Shown piece after piece: positions 18,988-26,909 of a stretch of 64,000 nucleotides of DNA. The stretch is from Floridanema aerugineum (GTDB taxonomy: Bacteria > Cyanobacteriota > Cyanobacteriia > Cyanobacteriales > Aerosakkonemataceae), in contig NZ_JBHFNQ010000256.1 of the NCBI RefSeq assembly GCF_041929345.1, forward strand, positions 1-64,000, given 5' to 3'. The notes beneath the pieces are model-generated. The model was not told where the DNA came from, searched no databases, and saw only the letters and a program-made list of their open reading frames with translations. The first letter of the stretch is position 1. Each line of letters opens with the position of its first letter. Position numbers and translations under genes: made by a program.

Positions 18988-19857
18988 ATGCAAAAACAGA
19001 CCTTTGATTTTGAGACGGCAACTATTTCTGTTGTCAAAAAAGGTGAAGAAATTACTCACGAAATAAAACGCAGTCGTCAACAAGCAGAATTTTTTACTGA
19101 AGACTTGGGGAATGGGGTAATTTTGGAAATGGTTGCGATTCCTGGTGGCACATTCCTGATGGGTTCGCCAACTGATGAACCAGAATCGTTAAATGATGAA
19201 AAGCCACAGCATTCCGTGACGATAAAACCCTTTTTTATGGGTAAGTTTCCGGTTACGCAAGCTCAATGGCAAACAGTCGCAGGTTTTCCCAAAGTCAAAG
19301 TCGATCTCGATCCTGACCCATCTGAATTCAAAGGTGCAAATCGTCCGGTAGAGCAAGTCTCCTGGTATCAAGCGGTGGAGTTTTGCGATCGACTGTCCCA
19401 GAAAACCGGGCGAAATTATCGGTTGCCCAGTGAGGCAGAGTGGGAATATGCCTGTCGTGCGGGAACTACAACGCCTTTTCATTTTGGCGAAACGATTATA
19501 ACCGATTTAGCCAATTACGACGGCAACCATGTCTACGCTTCAGGTTCTCAGGGAATTTATCGAGATCAAACTATAGAAGTTGGCAGTTTTCCCGCTAATG
19601 CTTTTGGGCTTTACGATATGCACGGCAATGTTTGGGAATGGTGTGCTGACCATTGGCATGAAAATTATGAAGGCGCACCGTTAGATGGGAGTGTATGGTT
19701 AGTTAGTGCTGAAAGCTTATTTAGGCGGCTGCGGGGTGGTTCGTGGGTCAACAATCCTGGAAACTGCCGATCGGCTTGTCGCAACCACTTCCTTCCGGTC
19801 TACGATAACGACATCAATATCGGTTTTCGGATTGTCTGTGGTGCGGAGTGGACTTAG
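18988..19857 (+). CDS. Formylglycine-generating-enzyme (SUMF1) family protein
   Basis: This 289-residue protein consists almost wholly of one FGE-sulfatase domain. It shows 'VAIPGGTFLMGSPTDEPES', 'YRLPSEAEWEYACRAGT', 'GLYDMHGNVWEWCADHW', 'RRLRGGSWVN' and 'NIGFRIVC'. True FGE enzymes oxidise a sulfatase cysteine using a cysteine pair near the C-terminus. Here two cysteines occur in 'NCRSACRNHF', but their spacing differs from the canonical pair, and no sulfatase gene is nearby. In cyanobacteria this fold is frequent in proteins of other or unknown function, so enzyme activity is unproven. A monocistronic unit is likely. Confidence 0.85.
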   Translation: MQKQTFDFETATISVVKKGEEITHEIKRSRQQAEFFTEDLGNGVILEMVAIPGGTFLMGSPTDEPESLNDEKPQHSVTIKPFFMGKFPVTQAQWQTVAGFPKVKVDLDPDPSEFKGANRPVEQVSWYQAVEFCDRLSQKTGRNYRLPSEAEWEYACRAGTTTPFHFGETIITDLANYDGNHVYASGSQGIYRDQTIEVGSFPANAFGLYDMHGNVWEWCADHWHENYEGAPLDGSVWLVSAESLFRRLRGGSWVNNPGNCRSACRNHFLPVYDNDINIGFRIVCGAEWT

Positions 19858-19956
19858 TACCCCTTTATACTTTTACCCTTTTCCCTCTTTTCTTTTCCCT
19901 GCGGGAAGCACTTAAAAAATTTTTTTGAACATAAAACCTTTTAGGCACAAGTTTAC

Positions 19957-20120
19957 GATCCCCCATTATCCCCCTTACAAAGGGGGACTTTGAAGCTGAT
20001 TTGAATCTTGAATCCGGTTCCCCCCTTGTGTTTTGGGGGGTTAGGGGGGATCTAATCTCTGGCAAAAATCAGAGAATTTGAATATATTTCCCCCCTTATT
20101 AAGGGGGGTTAGGGGGGATC
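19957..20120. repeat. Cluster of G/C-run hairpin repeats
   Basis: Three related elements lie in tandem: 19957-19995, 20016-20052 and 20088-20120. Each contains paired runs of five to six C and G around 'TTACAA', 'TTGTGTTTT' or 'TTATTAA', and the last two end in 'GGTTAGGGGGGATC'. This is a widespread short mobile-looking repeat in cyanobacteria. The third copy supplies the stop codon of the adjacent DUF559 gene, and an inverted fourth copy lies beyond that gene. Confidence 0.75.
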
Positions 20121-20496
20121 AAACCCTCAATTTCCTCACACACCGCCTCAAAATTATTCAACACCTGATCGTTGGTAAATCTCACCACTTTTAACCCATA
20201 TCCTTGTAATATTTGTGTTCTTTCACGGTCATATTCCTGACCTTCATCAGTAAAATGGCTTTCTCCATCAACTTCAATTACTAACTTCAATGCAGCGCAG
20301 TAAAAATCAACAATGAAGTTATCAATTGGTCGCTGACGCAAAACTCGAAATTTAAAGGTTCTGAGGTAATTTTGCCAAAGCTTTTTTCTGCGGGTGTTGA
20401 GTTTTTACGAAGTTCTTTTGCTCTTGCTATTAGTTGACGGTTGTAGGGTAGGTGAAAATCGGTGTTATTGAGGTTTTGGTGATGTGATGATGGCAT
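20099..20496 (-). pseudogene. DUF559-type nuclease gene, frameshifted
   Basis: Two overlapping frames form one DUF559 protein (endonuclease fold of the Vsr/PD-(D/E)xK type). The first, starting at 20496, gives 'ARAKELRKNSTPAEK'. The second continues with 'LWQNYLRTFKFRVLRQRP', 'NFIVDFYC' and the catalytic 'VIEVDGESHF'. The change occurs at a run of six T (A on the coding strand) at 20382-20387. One more A would restore 'AEKKLWQ'. It may be a true pseudogene or a homopolymer sequencing error. The last residues LIPPNPP and the stop come from an inserted repeat. Confidence 0.75.
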
Positions 20497-20498
20497 TT

Positions 20499-20531
20499 GA
20501 TCCCCCCTAGCCCCCCTTAATAAGGGGGGGA
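20499..20531. repeat. Inverted copy of the G/C-run repeat
   Basis: GATCCCCCCTAGCCCCCCTT followed by AATAAGGGGGGG mirrors the copy at 20088-20120. The pair brackets the DUF559 gene in inverted orientation, an arrangement resembling a small mobile cassette. Confidence 0.7.
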
Positions 20532-20601
20532 CAGGAATTTTGTTTATATGTTGAGTGATTTACCTTAAAGTTTTTTATTGTCGCTATATTATAATGAATT
20601 T

Positions 20602-21270
20602 TTACGGTTTTTGTTGTGGTAAAGGCTGGTTTTTTTTATACCATTCAGAGAAGTTTTCGCCGCGAAATTGGAAGCGGAAAATTACTTTGCGATCGCTAGG
20701 ATCATCTACTTTTTGTTTTGCTTCCATTTCGCCACGACCTGCTGCCATAACTTTTGTTCTTAATTGTGATTTTGTGGGAAAATTCAGTTCATTGGAAAAG
20801 ATGAATTTAGCGACAGAGAGCGATCGCATTAAGCTAAGTTCCAAGTTGGTATCATCATCTCCTTTTGAGCTAGTATGCCCTTCAATAACCACTCTTGCAA
20901 TTTCTTTTTCAAAGTCTTTTTTGGAAAAAATGACACGACTGTAAACTGGAATAAATCGTTTGAGAAATATCTTTCCTGCGGGTTTTAGTTCCGCGCTATT
21001 TTCATCAAAAAGAATCTTATCCTGAATGCTTACATCGCCCGTTTCTGGGTTAACCTTTACATTAATGTTATTGCCTTTCATTTGCTCAACAACTGTACCA
21101 ACTACAACTCGACGCGGTTCTTCTTTGTCTTTTAGTTGGACAAGAACTGTAACGAATAAAAGGGCAAAAATCATTAATAATCCTGACATTAAATCGCCAA
21201 TTGATAGCAAAACGCTCGATTCTTCTTCGTCTAACTCTGGTTGATGATTTAATTCATTTAAATTAAACAT
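20602..21270 (-). CDS. MotB/OmpA-like stator protein (ZorB-like)
   Basis: This 222-residue protein has one N-terminal membrane helix followed by a periplasmic OmpA-type peptidoglycan-binding domain. The helix reads 'SIGDLMSGLLMIFALLFVTV', with Asp26 placed like the proton-binding Asp of MotB and ZorB. The OmpA part (about 100-215) shows 'VVIEGHTSSKGDDDTNLELS' and then 'RSLSVAKFIF'. It lies two bases after the MotA/TolQ-like gene, so the two probably form an ion-driven inner-membrane motor anchored to the cell wall. Family alternatives are TolR/ExbD- or flagellar-type stators, but no flagellar or Tol genes are near. Confidence 0.82.
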   Translation of the reverse strand: MFNLNELNHQPELDEEESSVLLSIGDLMSGLLMIFALLFVTVLVQLKDKEEPRRVVVGTVVEQMKGNNINVKVNPETGDVSIQDKILFDENSAELKPAGKIFLKRFIPVYSRVIFSKKDFEKEIARVVIEGHTSSKGDDDTNLELSLMRSLSVAKFIFSNELNFPTKSQLRTKVMAAGRGEMEAKQKVDDPSDRKVIFRFQFRGENFSEWYKKNQPLPQQKP

Positions 21271-21272
21271 AA

Positions 21273-22763
21273 TTAATGTGTACCGTTGTTATTTTTCTGA
21301 TTGTCAAAAATTTCTAGATAACGGTTTTGAAATTCTTTAAGTAAATCTCGTTCTATTTGTGCTTGAGTTTGCAGAGATTGTTCTAGTTCTTCACGAATGC
21401 CTATAAAAGTATTAACTGTTTGTTTGGCAATTTTAGTCAGCGCATCACGTTGTACACGCATTGCTTCAGAAGTTTGTTCTCCTAATTGTTGAAGATTGTT
21501 ATTCTGTTCGGTAAAAATTTCATGAATGTTGTTTTGAAATTCCTGAACTAATTGCTGTTGGATTTCCAAGTGAGTGTTGAGAGATTTTTCCAACTCTTCC
21601 CGAATTTCTATGAAAGTAGCGGATGTTTTTTCTACATTAGCTCCTAAATCAGTGGCAAATTGCTGAAGTTTACTCAGAGTTTCGACTTGAAAATGCTCAA
21701 TGGTAACGATCGACTCTGATAAACTCCGAGAAATGCCCCCTAATTCATTTTTCAGATCCATAACAGCTGCCGAAGCTTGTTTTGTGAGATAGGCGCTATT
21801 ACTTAATTCAGTAATAATTGGTTTAATTAACTGTTCTCGTTGTTCCTCGATTAAGTGTTTCAATATTTCTTGACCTTGATCTGCCTTAATTTCTCGTAAT
21901 GCTGTTAGTTCGACTTGAATTTCTTGAAATACAGGTTTGATGACGTTTCCTACTTCTTGTCCGATCGCTTTCGGGCTAAGTTGGCGCTGAATTTCTATCA
22001 GTTCCGCAAATTTAGTTCCCATTGTTTCCGCAGCATTAGCAAGTGCTTGAGAAGCTTGCAAATTTGCTTCAGGATTCATTCTCTCAAGCAGTCGCATCGG
22101 TGTTTCTAATATGGTAATTCTGTCTAATTCTTTTTTCAGGTTATCTCGATACTTTTTACGCATCCACTCTAAACAAGCTAAGACTAGTGTGAAAATGCTG
22201 GAAGCTCCCAATCCCATTAGTGAGGTAGAAAAAGCTGTTTTCATTCCTTCAAGTAGTTGAACACTTGACTTTAGTAAGTGTCCGCTATTTTCACCAATAT
22301 CGCTTAAAGAAATGCCACTTAATCCTACTTGAATGCCGTAAAAGGTTCCCAAAACTCCGATCGCAATCAGTAAGCTTTGAATAAAACGCAAAGAACTGCG
22401 AGAAACTGGCTTTTCTAGAATTCCTGGATACTGTAAAAGTACAAAGCACCCGGACTTTATTTGTGCTTGAAAAGTATCTTCTAGTTCTCTCCCGACTAGA
22501 TGTTTACTCAACCAGTTAAATATTTTTATTCGCCTATCTTTAGGAATGTTCTTAACATCTAAGTTAACTGTTTCTCTGCTAATTCCTTTGTTTTTTACTT
22601 CTTTTAAATATGCGATCGCTTCCCCTGTAATACTAATTTTCAATTTCTTTATGTACGTTACAGTAGAATAAAACTCAATTAAACAGGCAAACATCAACAG
22701 CAGCAAAGTTACCCAATGAAAGATACTGTTCTGCCAAATTACTCCTAAAAAGTTGCTAATCAC
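21273..22763 (-). CDS. MotA/TolQ/ExbB-like proton channel with long coiled-coil tail (ZorA-like)
   Basis: This 496-residue protein has membrane helices at about 15-32, 126-148 and 176-200 ('IQSLLIAIGVLGTFYGIQVG', 'AFSTSLMGLGASSIFTLVLA'), matching the TolQ/MotA core. Residues about 230-496 form a long cytoplasmic coiled coil, far longer than in TolQ or ExbB but typical of ZorA. Two internal repeats occur in the tail: 'TFIEIREELEKSL' at 383 and 'TFIGIREELEQSL' at 452. It forms an operon with the small gene upstream (20-base gap) and the MotB-like gene downstream. A role in anti-phage signalling is an inference from ZorAB similarity. Confidence 0.82.
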   Translation of the reverse strand: MISNFLGVIWQNSIFHWVTLLLLMFACLIEFYSTVTYIKKLKISITGEAIAYLKEVKNKGISRETVNLDVKNIPKDRRIKIFNWLSKHLVGRELEDTFQAQIKSGCFVLLQYPGILEKPVSRSSLRFIQSLLIAIGVLGTFYGIQVGLSGISLSDIGENSGHLLKSSVQLLEGMKTAFSTSLMGLGASSIFTLVLACLEWMRKKYRDNLKKELDRITILETPMRLLERMNPEANLQASQALANAAETMGTKFAELIEIQRQLSPKAIGQEVGNVIKPVFQEIQVELTALREIKADQGQEILKHLIEEQREQLIKPIITELSNSAYLTKQASAAVMDLKNELGGISRSLSESIVTIEHFQVETLSKLQQFATDLGANVEKTSATFIEIREELEKSLNTHLEIQQQLVQEFQNNIHEIFTEQNNNLQQLGEQTSEAMRVQRDALTKIAKQTVNTFIGIREELEQSLQTQAQIERDLLKEFQNRYLEIFDNQKNNNGTH

Positions 22764-22783
22764 TGATATTCTCCTCAGTTTGG

Positions 22784-23107
22784 TTACACTTTTATCAACT
22801 GCTTTAACTCTTCATCCGATAGCATTTCTTGAGCTACCCGCACTGGCAAATGTTCGGCATTCCAGCGATTGCCTATTGGTTGCCGAAGTCGCAAACTGTA
22901 AAGTGGTTCTTCGCTTTCGGTTGCTGTGTCTAATTCCAAATAAACTCGCTCTGGTGCATTGCGGAGTAGGCGCACCTGCAAGCGATTTTTTAAGTCTTTT
23001 AGGGAATTAGCCAAATTAGGAGAAAGTTCTCTTGATACTTTCCAAGCTTGATTAATTGCAGCAATTTCTGTGATTAACTCCTCAAAATTTGAAGTTAAAG
23101 TTTCCAT
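22784..23107 (-). CDS. Small protein of unknown function, first gene of the ZorAB-like operon
   Basis: This 107-residue soluble protein has no recognised domain. It is mixed alpha/beta by eye, with a basic stretch 'LKDLKNRLQVRLLRNAPERV' and a hydrophobic-acidic 'YLELDTATESEEPLYSLRLR'. It ends 20 bases before the MotA-like gene and is on the same strand, so cotranscription is likely. The position suggests a regulator, effector or accessory subunit of the putative motor. It does not look like ZorC, ZorD or ZorE of described Zorya types. Identity as a gene is well supported by position and codon pattern. Confidence 0.7.
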   Translation of the reverse strand: METLTSNFEELITEIAAINQAWKVSRELSPNLANSLKDLKNRLQVRLLRNAPERVYLELDTATESEEPLYSLRLRQPIGNRWNAEHLPVRVAQEMLSDEELKQLIKV

Positions 23108-23437
23108 ATTTGGCTATTTGATATTAGTGATATTTTTGGGCAGATATTGATAGATAACCTCTCCTTACGGTTTGACGTATCTACTAGCAGACAACAGTCA
23201 AAGAATGTTATTTATTACCATCTGCACTTTATTATTATTTTATTTTTTATTTCTTTTCGCATCAGTGTTACTACTTAAATTAGTTTATTTTGAAACAGAA
23301 TAAAATTGTTTTAATATTCTACCCTGCCACCTGCCACCCTGCGGCATCAATAGGTGCGTGAACTCTGATTCGGAACATAATAAAGTAATTAATGTAGAGA
23401 CGTTGTATACAACGTCTCTACAATCTTAAAATTATGT
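23108..23437. other. 330-base intergenic region with promoter-side AT-rich tract
   Basis: It lies upstream of the ZorAB-like operon and downstream of the Uma2 gene, both on the minus strand. It contains an AT-rich stretch (23200-23310) that may hold the operon promoter, a 'CCACCTGCCACC' repeat and the perfect palindrome listed separately. No gene is evident. Confidence 0.5.
23393..23422. repeat. Perfect 30-bp palindrome
   Basis: Each 15-base arm reads TGTAGAGACGTTGTA and the complement follows without a spacer, with TATA at the centre. This GTAGAGACGTTG...CAACGTCTCTAC element recurs in many cyanobacterial genomes. It lies 15 bases past the Uma2 stop and could end that transcript. Confidence 0.85.
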
Positions 23438-24010
23438 TTATCCCAACACTTCATCTACACTAATAATAATTTCAGGAAAAGCGAGAATAGATAAATTTTC
23501 TCCTCGGACAAACCTTTGGATATTCTGATAACCATTGGGCGAAGGTTCCCGATACACTTCAATACATTGTTCATTAATATCTACTAACCAAACTTCTACA
23601 ATTCCATTTTCGGCATACAGAGGTATTTTGATTTCTCTGTCGCTTTCCACCGTCGTATCTGCCACTTCCACTAATAACAGAATATCCTGTGGTTTGGGAT
23701 GTCCTGACTCATAGAAATCAGCTTTTCGACGCAATAATGATATATCTGGTTGTGGTTCAGAAGTATCATTTAATTCTACTGGATTTTGGACTCCTACTGT
23801 TACCAACTGTGCCAAACGTAAAATAAATAACTCATTTAAACGACTGACATGGGCTGAATGTCTTCTATTAATTGGTGTCATTTCAACAATTTCTCCTCGA
23901 ATCAATTCTACTCGATCGTCTTCTGTCAAAATCCCAGCTTCAATCATTTGGTGATACTGTGTTACTGTAAATTTTCGTCTTAGTAATTGCACAGACATTG
24001 CTACCTCCAA
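23438..24010 (-). CDS. Uma2 family (DUF820) putative PD-(D/E)xK nuclease
   Basis: This 190-residue protein belongs to the Uma2 family, which is greatly expanded in cyanobacteria and has a restriction-endonuclease fold. It shows 'FTVTQYHQMIEAGILTEDDR', 'VELIRGEIVEMTPI', 'PQPDISLLR' and 'ILLLVEVADTTVESDREIK', which carry the D...ExV catalytic pattern of the family. The length is normal. The start could be the second Met (MSVQLL). It follows the DUF790 gene by 18 bases on the same strand. The biological role of the family is unsettled and it may be a transposition-linked or defence nuclease. Confidence 0.9.
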   Translation of the reverse strand: MEVAMSVQLLRRKFTVTQYHQMIEAGILTEDDRVELIRGEIVEMTPINRRHSAHVSRLNELFILRLAQLVTVGVQNPVELNDTSEPQPDISLLRRKADFYESGHPKPQDILLLVEVADTTVESDREIKIPLYAENGIVEVWLVDINEQCIEVYREPSPNGYQNIQRFVRGENLSILAFPEIIISVDEVLG

Positions 24011-24028
24011 ATCTTGCTGTTATGCAAT

Positions 24029-25243
24029 TTATTCTAGAACTTCTAACACTACTTTGGGTGAAAGTTTATCTTTAAACCAGACAATTTTAGCGGGAGTATT
24101 ACTGACTTTAACTCCGGCTTTTTCTAAATTCAATCTTTCCGAAACTGCCAAAATTAAATTATCACATTCAGCTTTTCTCGCTTGGGCAAATTTCTTTTGT
24201 AAATACTCAGGTCGCCAGTAACCAACTATTTCTAATAAATAAGTTCTACCATCGGGATGAACTAAGCGAAAATCTGGAATCATCACACTTCCGGGAATGG
24301 GAATTAAGTCAACTTCTCTTTCTAAAATCCAATCAGTTTTTAGAGACTCCCAACGATTAGCAAACCCAGCTTCTAACATACTATCGTAAGGTTTTCCGGG
24401 GGGATAATGAGTGACTAAACCGCAATCTGAATTAAGAGTAAATCTGCCAGTTTTTTCTTTGCCGCTGTAGATATCTTTTGTTTGTAAAGTGGCGCTGAGA
24501 CTCCATTTTGTAACGTGCAAAAGTGCGGGGATGAGTTTTGCGATCGCCAATCCATATCTCGTGCTAGCTTTAAATAAACTAGTTGGCCCATCAATAGTAA
24601 TAGTAAAACCGTGATCGGCATCACCTTCAATATAAGCCATTAATTGAAACAATTTCAGATAGCGAAACAGCAATTTATACTCGCCCGGAACATTACGATG
24701 AGCATTAATTATAATCTGACTAGCACGATAAAAAACTCCTTGAACTTGCGAAATATTATAACGATGTATAATATCTTCTGGTGCTGGAGGATCGAACTGA
24801 GTTAAAATCCGATTTTCCTGCAAATCTGCATATAAACCAGTGCGAATTTGTTGTGATGAAACCTCTTTATTTAACTCCCGACTTAGTTGCTCTGCTAAAT
24901 TATTCAACACCCTTTGAGATGCTAAAGGATTAGGAATTGATTGTGCAGACAAAGTAAAAACTCGCTGACGTAATTCTTGCGGTTCCAGAGGACTAACAAT
25001 TTCAAAAGTAGAAAAAGTACCCTTCAACAAATGAGCAAAACCCCGCTTTAAACGATAATCTGGACTATCGCCTTCCAACTCCAAAAGCTGCTTATCCAAC
25101 TCACCCTGACTTTGACCCACATTCTCTGCAAAACAACTAATTATATCCGTCGCAATCTCCAAATTTTGATCGTCAATCTTCAGGCGTTTCGGGATTATCG
25201 ACTCCCCATTTTGGCGATGAATCAGCAACTCGCTTGGTAACAT
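24029..25243 (-). CDS. DUF790 family nuclease, Bax1-like partner of XPB
   Basis: This 404-residue DUF790 protein is related to archaeal Bax1, a structure-specific nuclease that binds XPB helicase in DNA repair. The C-terminal part has 'VMIPDFRLVHPDGRTYLLEI' followed by 'VGYWRPEYLQKK', which fits a PD-(D/E)xK active site (D...ExxG-W). The gene starts inside the end of the helicase gene (71-base overlap), so translation is coupled. That arrangement matches the conserved XPB-Bax1 pair. Repair rather than defence is the default reading. Confidence 0.88.
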   Translation of the reverse strand: MLPSELLIHRQNGESIIPKRLKIDDQNLEIATDIISCFAENVGQSQGELDKQLLELEGDSPDYRLKRGFAHLLKGTFSTFEIVSPLEPQELRQRVFTLSAQSIPNPLASQRVLNNLAEQLSRELNKEVSSQQIRTGLYADLQENRILTQFDPPAPEDIIHRYNISQVQGVFYRASQIIINAHRNVPGEYKLLFRYLKLFQLMAYIEGDADHGFTITIDGPTSLFKASTRYGLAIAKLIPALLHVTKWSLSATLQTKDIYSGKEKTGRFTLNSDCGLVTHYPPGKPYDSMLEAGFANRWESLKTDWILEREVDLIPIPGSVMIPDFRLVHPDGRTYLLEIVGYWRPEYLQKKFAQARKAECDNLILAVSERLNLEKAGVKVSNTPAKIVWFKDKLSPKVVLEVLE

Positions 25244-26801
25244 TTTTCTTCTTAGATTTTCGACTTTCCTTAGAATAACTTATCTCTGATTTTCCCTGCT
25301 TCTTAACAGAATCATCAACCCCAACCTCCGCCGACTCAGCAACCTTATAAATTGGTTCAGAAGGCAAAAGTTCCAACTGAACAAACTTCTCCTTTTCCTC
25401 CCCTCTGCGTTCTCTGCGTCTGGGCGGTTCAAATTCTTCTCCTTTCCTCCTCTGAGAAACCCTTTCCTCACTAGTATCTTCCGTCACCACCTCATACAAA
25501 ATTGCCCGCTTATTATTATCACCACCCTTTCGCAAAATTCGCCCCAATCTTTGAATATATTCCCTTGGCGAAGCAGTACCAGAAAGGATAATCGCAATAC
25601 TAGCCGCAGGAACATCAACCCCTTCATTTAAAACGTGAGAAGCCACCAAACTTTTATATTCTCCCTGCTTAAACCGAGTCAAAATTTCGTGTCTTTCCTT
25701 AATCGGAGTTTGGTGAGTAATTGCCGGAATTAAAAACTCTTGAGAAATGCGATAAACTGTGGCATTATCTGTAGTAAATATCAAAATTCGTTCCGGGAAA
25801 TGTTCGGCTAATAAATCAGCCAAAACGCGAATTTTTCCCTCTGTTCCGATCGCAATTTCCCTAGCTTCTCTATGAGCTAACATAGCACGTCTTCCGGCTG
25901 GCGATCGCGCACTCACCATCACAAATCTTTGCCAACCTTCCAAACTTGCCAATTGAATTTTTTCCGCTTTCAAAAAGTCATTGCGAACTTTCATCAATTC
26001 ATTATATCTTTCCCTTTCCTGTTGCGATAACTTAACTTTAATCGGAATAATTTGATGGTCAGCAAGTGCTTTACCCGCCAATTCTTCAGGTGTTTTCCGG
26101 TAAACTTCTGCGCCAATTAAAACGTCTAATTCCTTATGTTTGCCGTCGGTTCTTTCGGGAGTTGCGGAAAGTCCTAAGCGGTAGGGTGCGATCGCAAATT
26201 CCGCAATCACCCGATAAAACTCCGTTGGTAAATGATGACATTCATCAAAAATTAACAAAGCATAGCGATTTCCTAAACTTTCCGCATTAATTGCCGCACT
26301 ATCATAAGTAGCTACAAGAATTTGACTTTTATCCCTCGATCCACCTCCTAATAAACCAACTTCCGCATCAGGAAAAGCCGCGACTAAATGTGCGTACCAT
26401 TGGTGCATTAAATCCAAAGTTGGTACTACAATTAACGTGCTGCGTGGCGTTGCTTGCATTGCTAATTGTGCCAAATAAGTTTTTCCCGCAGCAGTTGGCA
26501 GCACAACAACTCCCATTCTTCCTGCTAATTTCCAAGCCATCAATGCTTCACTTTGATGCGGGTAAGGTTCCATTTCTAAACTCGGAACTAATTGCAAAGG
26601 TACAAATTCTTTCGCCTCATCAATAAAGTCAATTCCTTCTGCTTGCAAAGCTTCAACCAACGGACGGTAATGAATAGCCGGAATGCGAAATTTTTCTACT
26701 CTCTCATCCCAAGTGGCGAATTCCACCCTGCTTTTGCCTCTCGGTGGTGGATGCAGAATTAAGGTGCCGCGATCGAAAGTTAAAGTAGGAGTACGAGGCA
26801 T
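25173..26801 (-). CDS. XPB/Rad25-type superfamily 2 DNA helicase
   Basis: This 542-residue DNA helicase has an N-terminal damage-recognition-like region, then helicase domain 1 with Walker A 'VVVLPTAAGKTYLAQLAM', DEAH-type 'LLIFDECHHLPTEFY' and 'LSATPERTDGKH', and domain 2 with 'LIFTTDNATVYRISQEFL' and the arginine-finger motif 'QRLGRILRKG'. The domain order matches archaeal and bacterial XPB. After about residue 445 a low-complexity charged tail follows. It includes 'RRKGEEFEPPRRRERRGEEK', apparently encoded by an inserted dispersed repeat. Its 3' end overlaps the DUF790 gene. Probable role is DNA unwinding for excision repair with its nuclease partner. Confidence 0.92.
   Translation of the reverse strand: MPRTPTLTFDRGTLILHPPPRGKSRVEFATWDERVEKFRIPAIHYRPLVEALQAEGIDFIDEAKEFVPLQLVPSLEMEPYPHQSEALMAWKLAGRMGVVVLPTAAGKTYLAQLAMQATPRSTLIVVPTLDLMHQWYAHLVAAFPDAEVGLLGGGSRDKSQILVATYDSAAINAESLGNRYALLIFDECHHLPTEFYRVIAEFAIAPYRLGLSATPERTDGKHKELDVLIGAEVYRKTPEELAGKALADHQIIPIKVKLSQQERERYNELMKVRNDFLKAEKIQLASLEGWQRFVMVSARSPAGRRAMLAHREAREIAIGTEGKIRVLADLLAEHFPERILIFTTDNATVYRISQEFLIPAITHQTPIKERHEILTRFKQGEYKSLVASHVLNEGVDVPAASIAIILSGTASPREYIQRLGRILRKGGDNNKRAILYEVVTEDTSEERVSQRRKGEEFEPPRRRERRGEEKEKFVQLELLPSEPIYKVAESAEVGVDDSVKKQGKSEISYSKESRKSKKKNVTKRVADSSPKWGVDNPETPED
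25375..25455. repeat. Dispersed CTCTGCGTTCTCTGCG-type repeat within coding sequence
   Basis: CCTCTGCGTTCTCTGCGTCT and flanking pyrimidine-rich sequence resemble a repeat usually found between genes, and a relative lies at 43550-43580 (CTTCGCGTTCTTTGCGTCCT). Here it is read in frame inside the XPB tail without a stop. Confidence 0.6.
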
Positions 26802-26909
26802 TGATTATCTAAAACTGTGATTCCCCTCGTTAATTTTAAGTGTTTACTTGGAATTTGTAAATAGTTTTGTCTGTGTTACCCTGTTATTTGTAATAGTTCC
26901 CATTTTTCT

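Noticed and set aside
18988..19857. True sulfatase-activating enzyme
   Set aside because: The cysteine spacing is not canonical and no sulfatase is nearby, so only family membership is claimed.
20555..20944. Plus-strand open frame of 129 codons
   Set aside because: It lies antisense to the MotB-like gene, whose domain motifs are clear.
25280..25471. Third minus-strand frame in the XPB tail region
   Set aside because: It arises from the low-complexity repeat in another frame and has no protein features.
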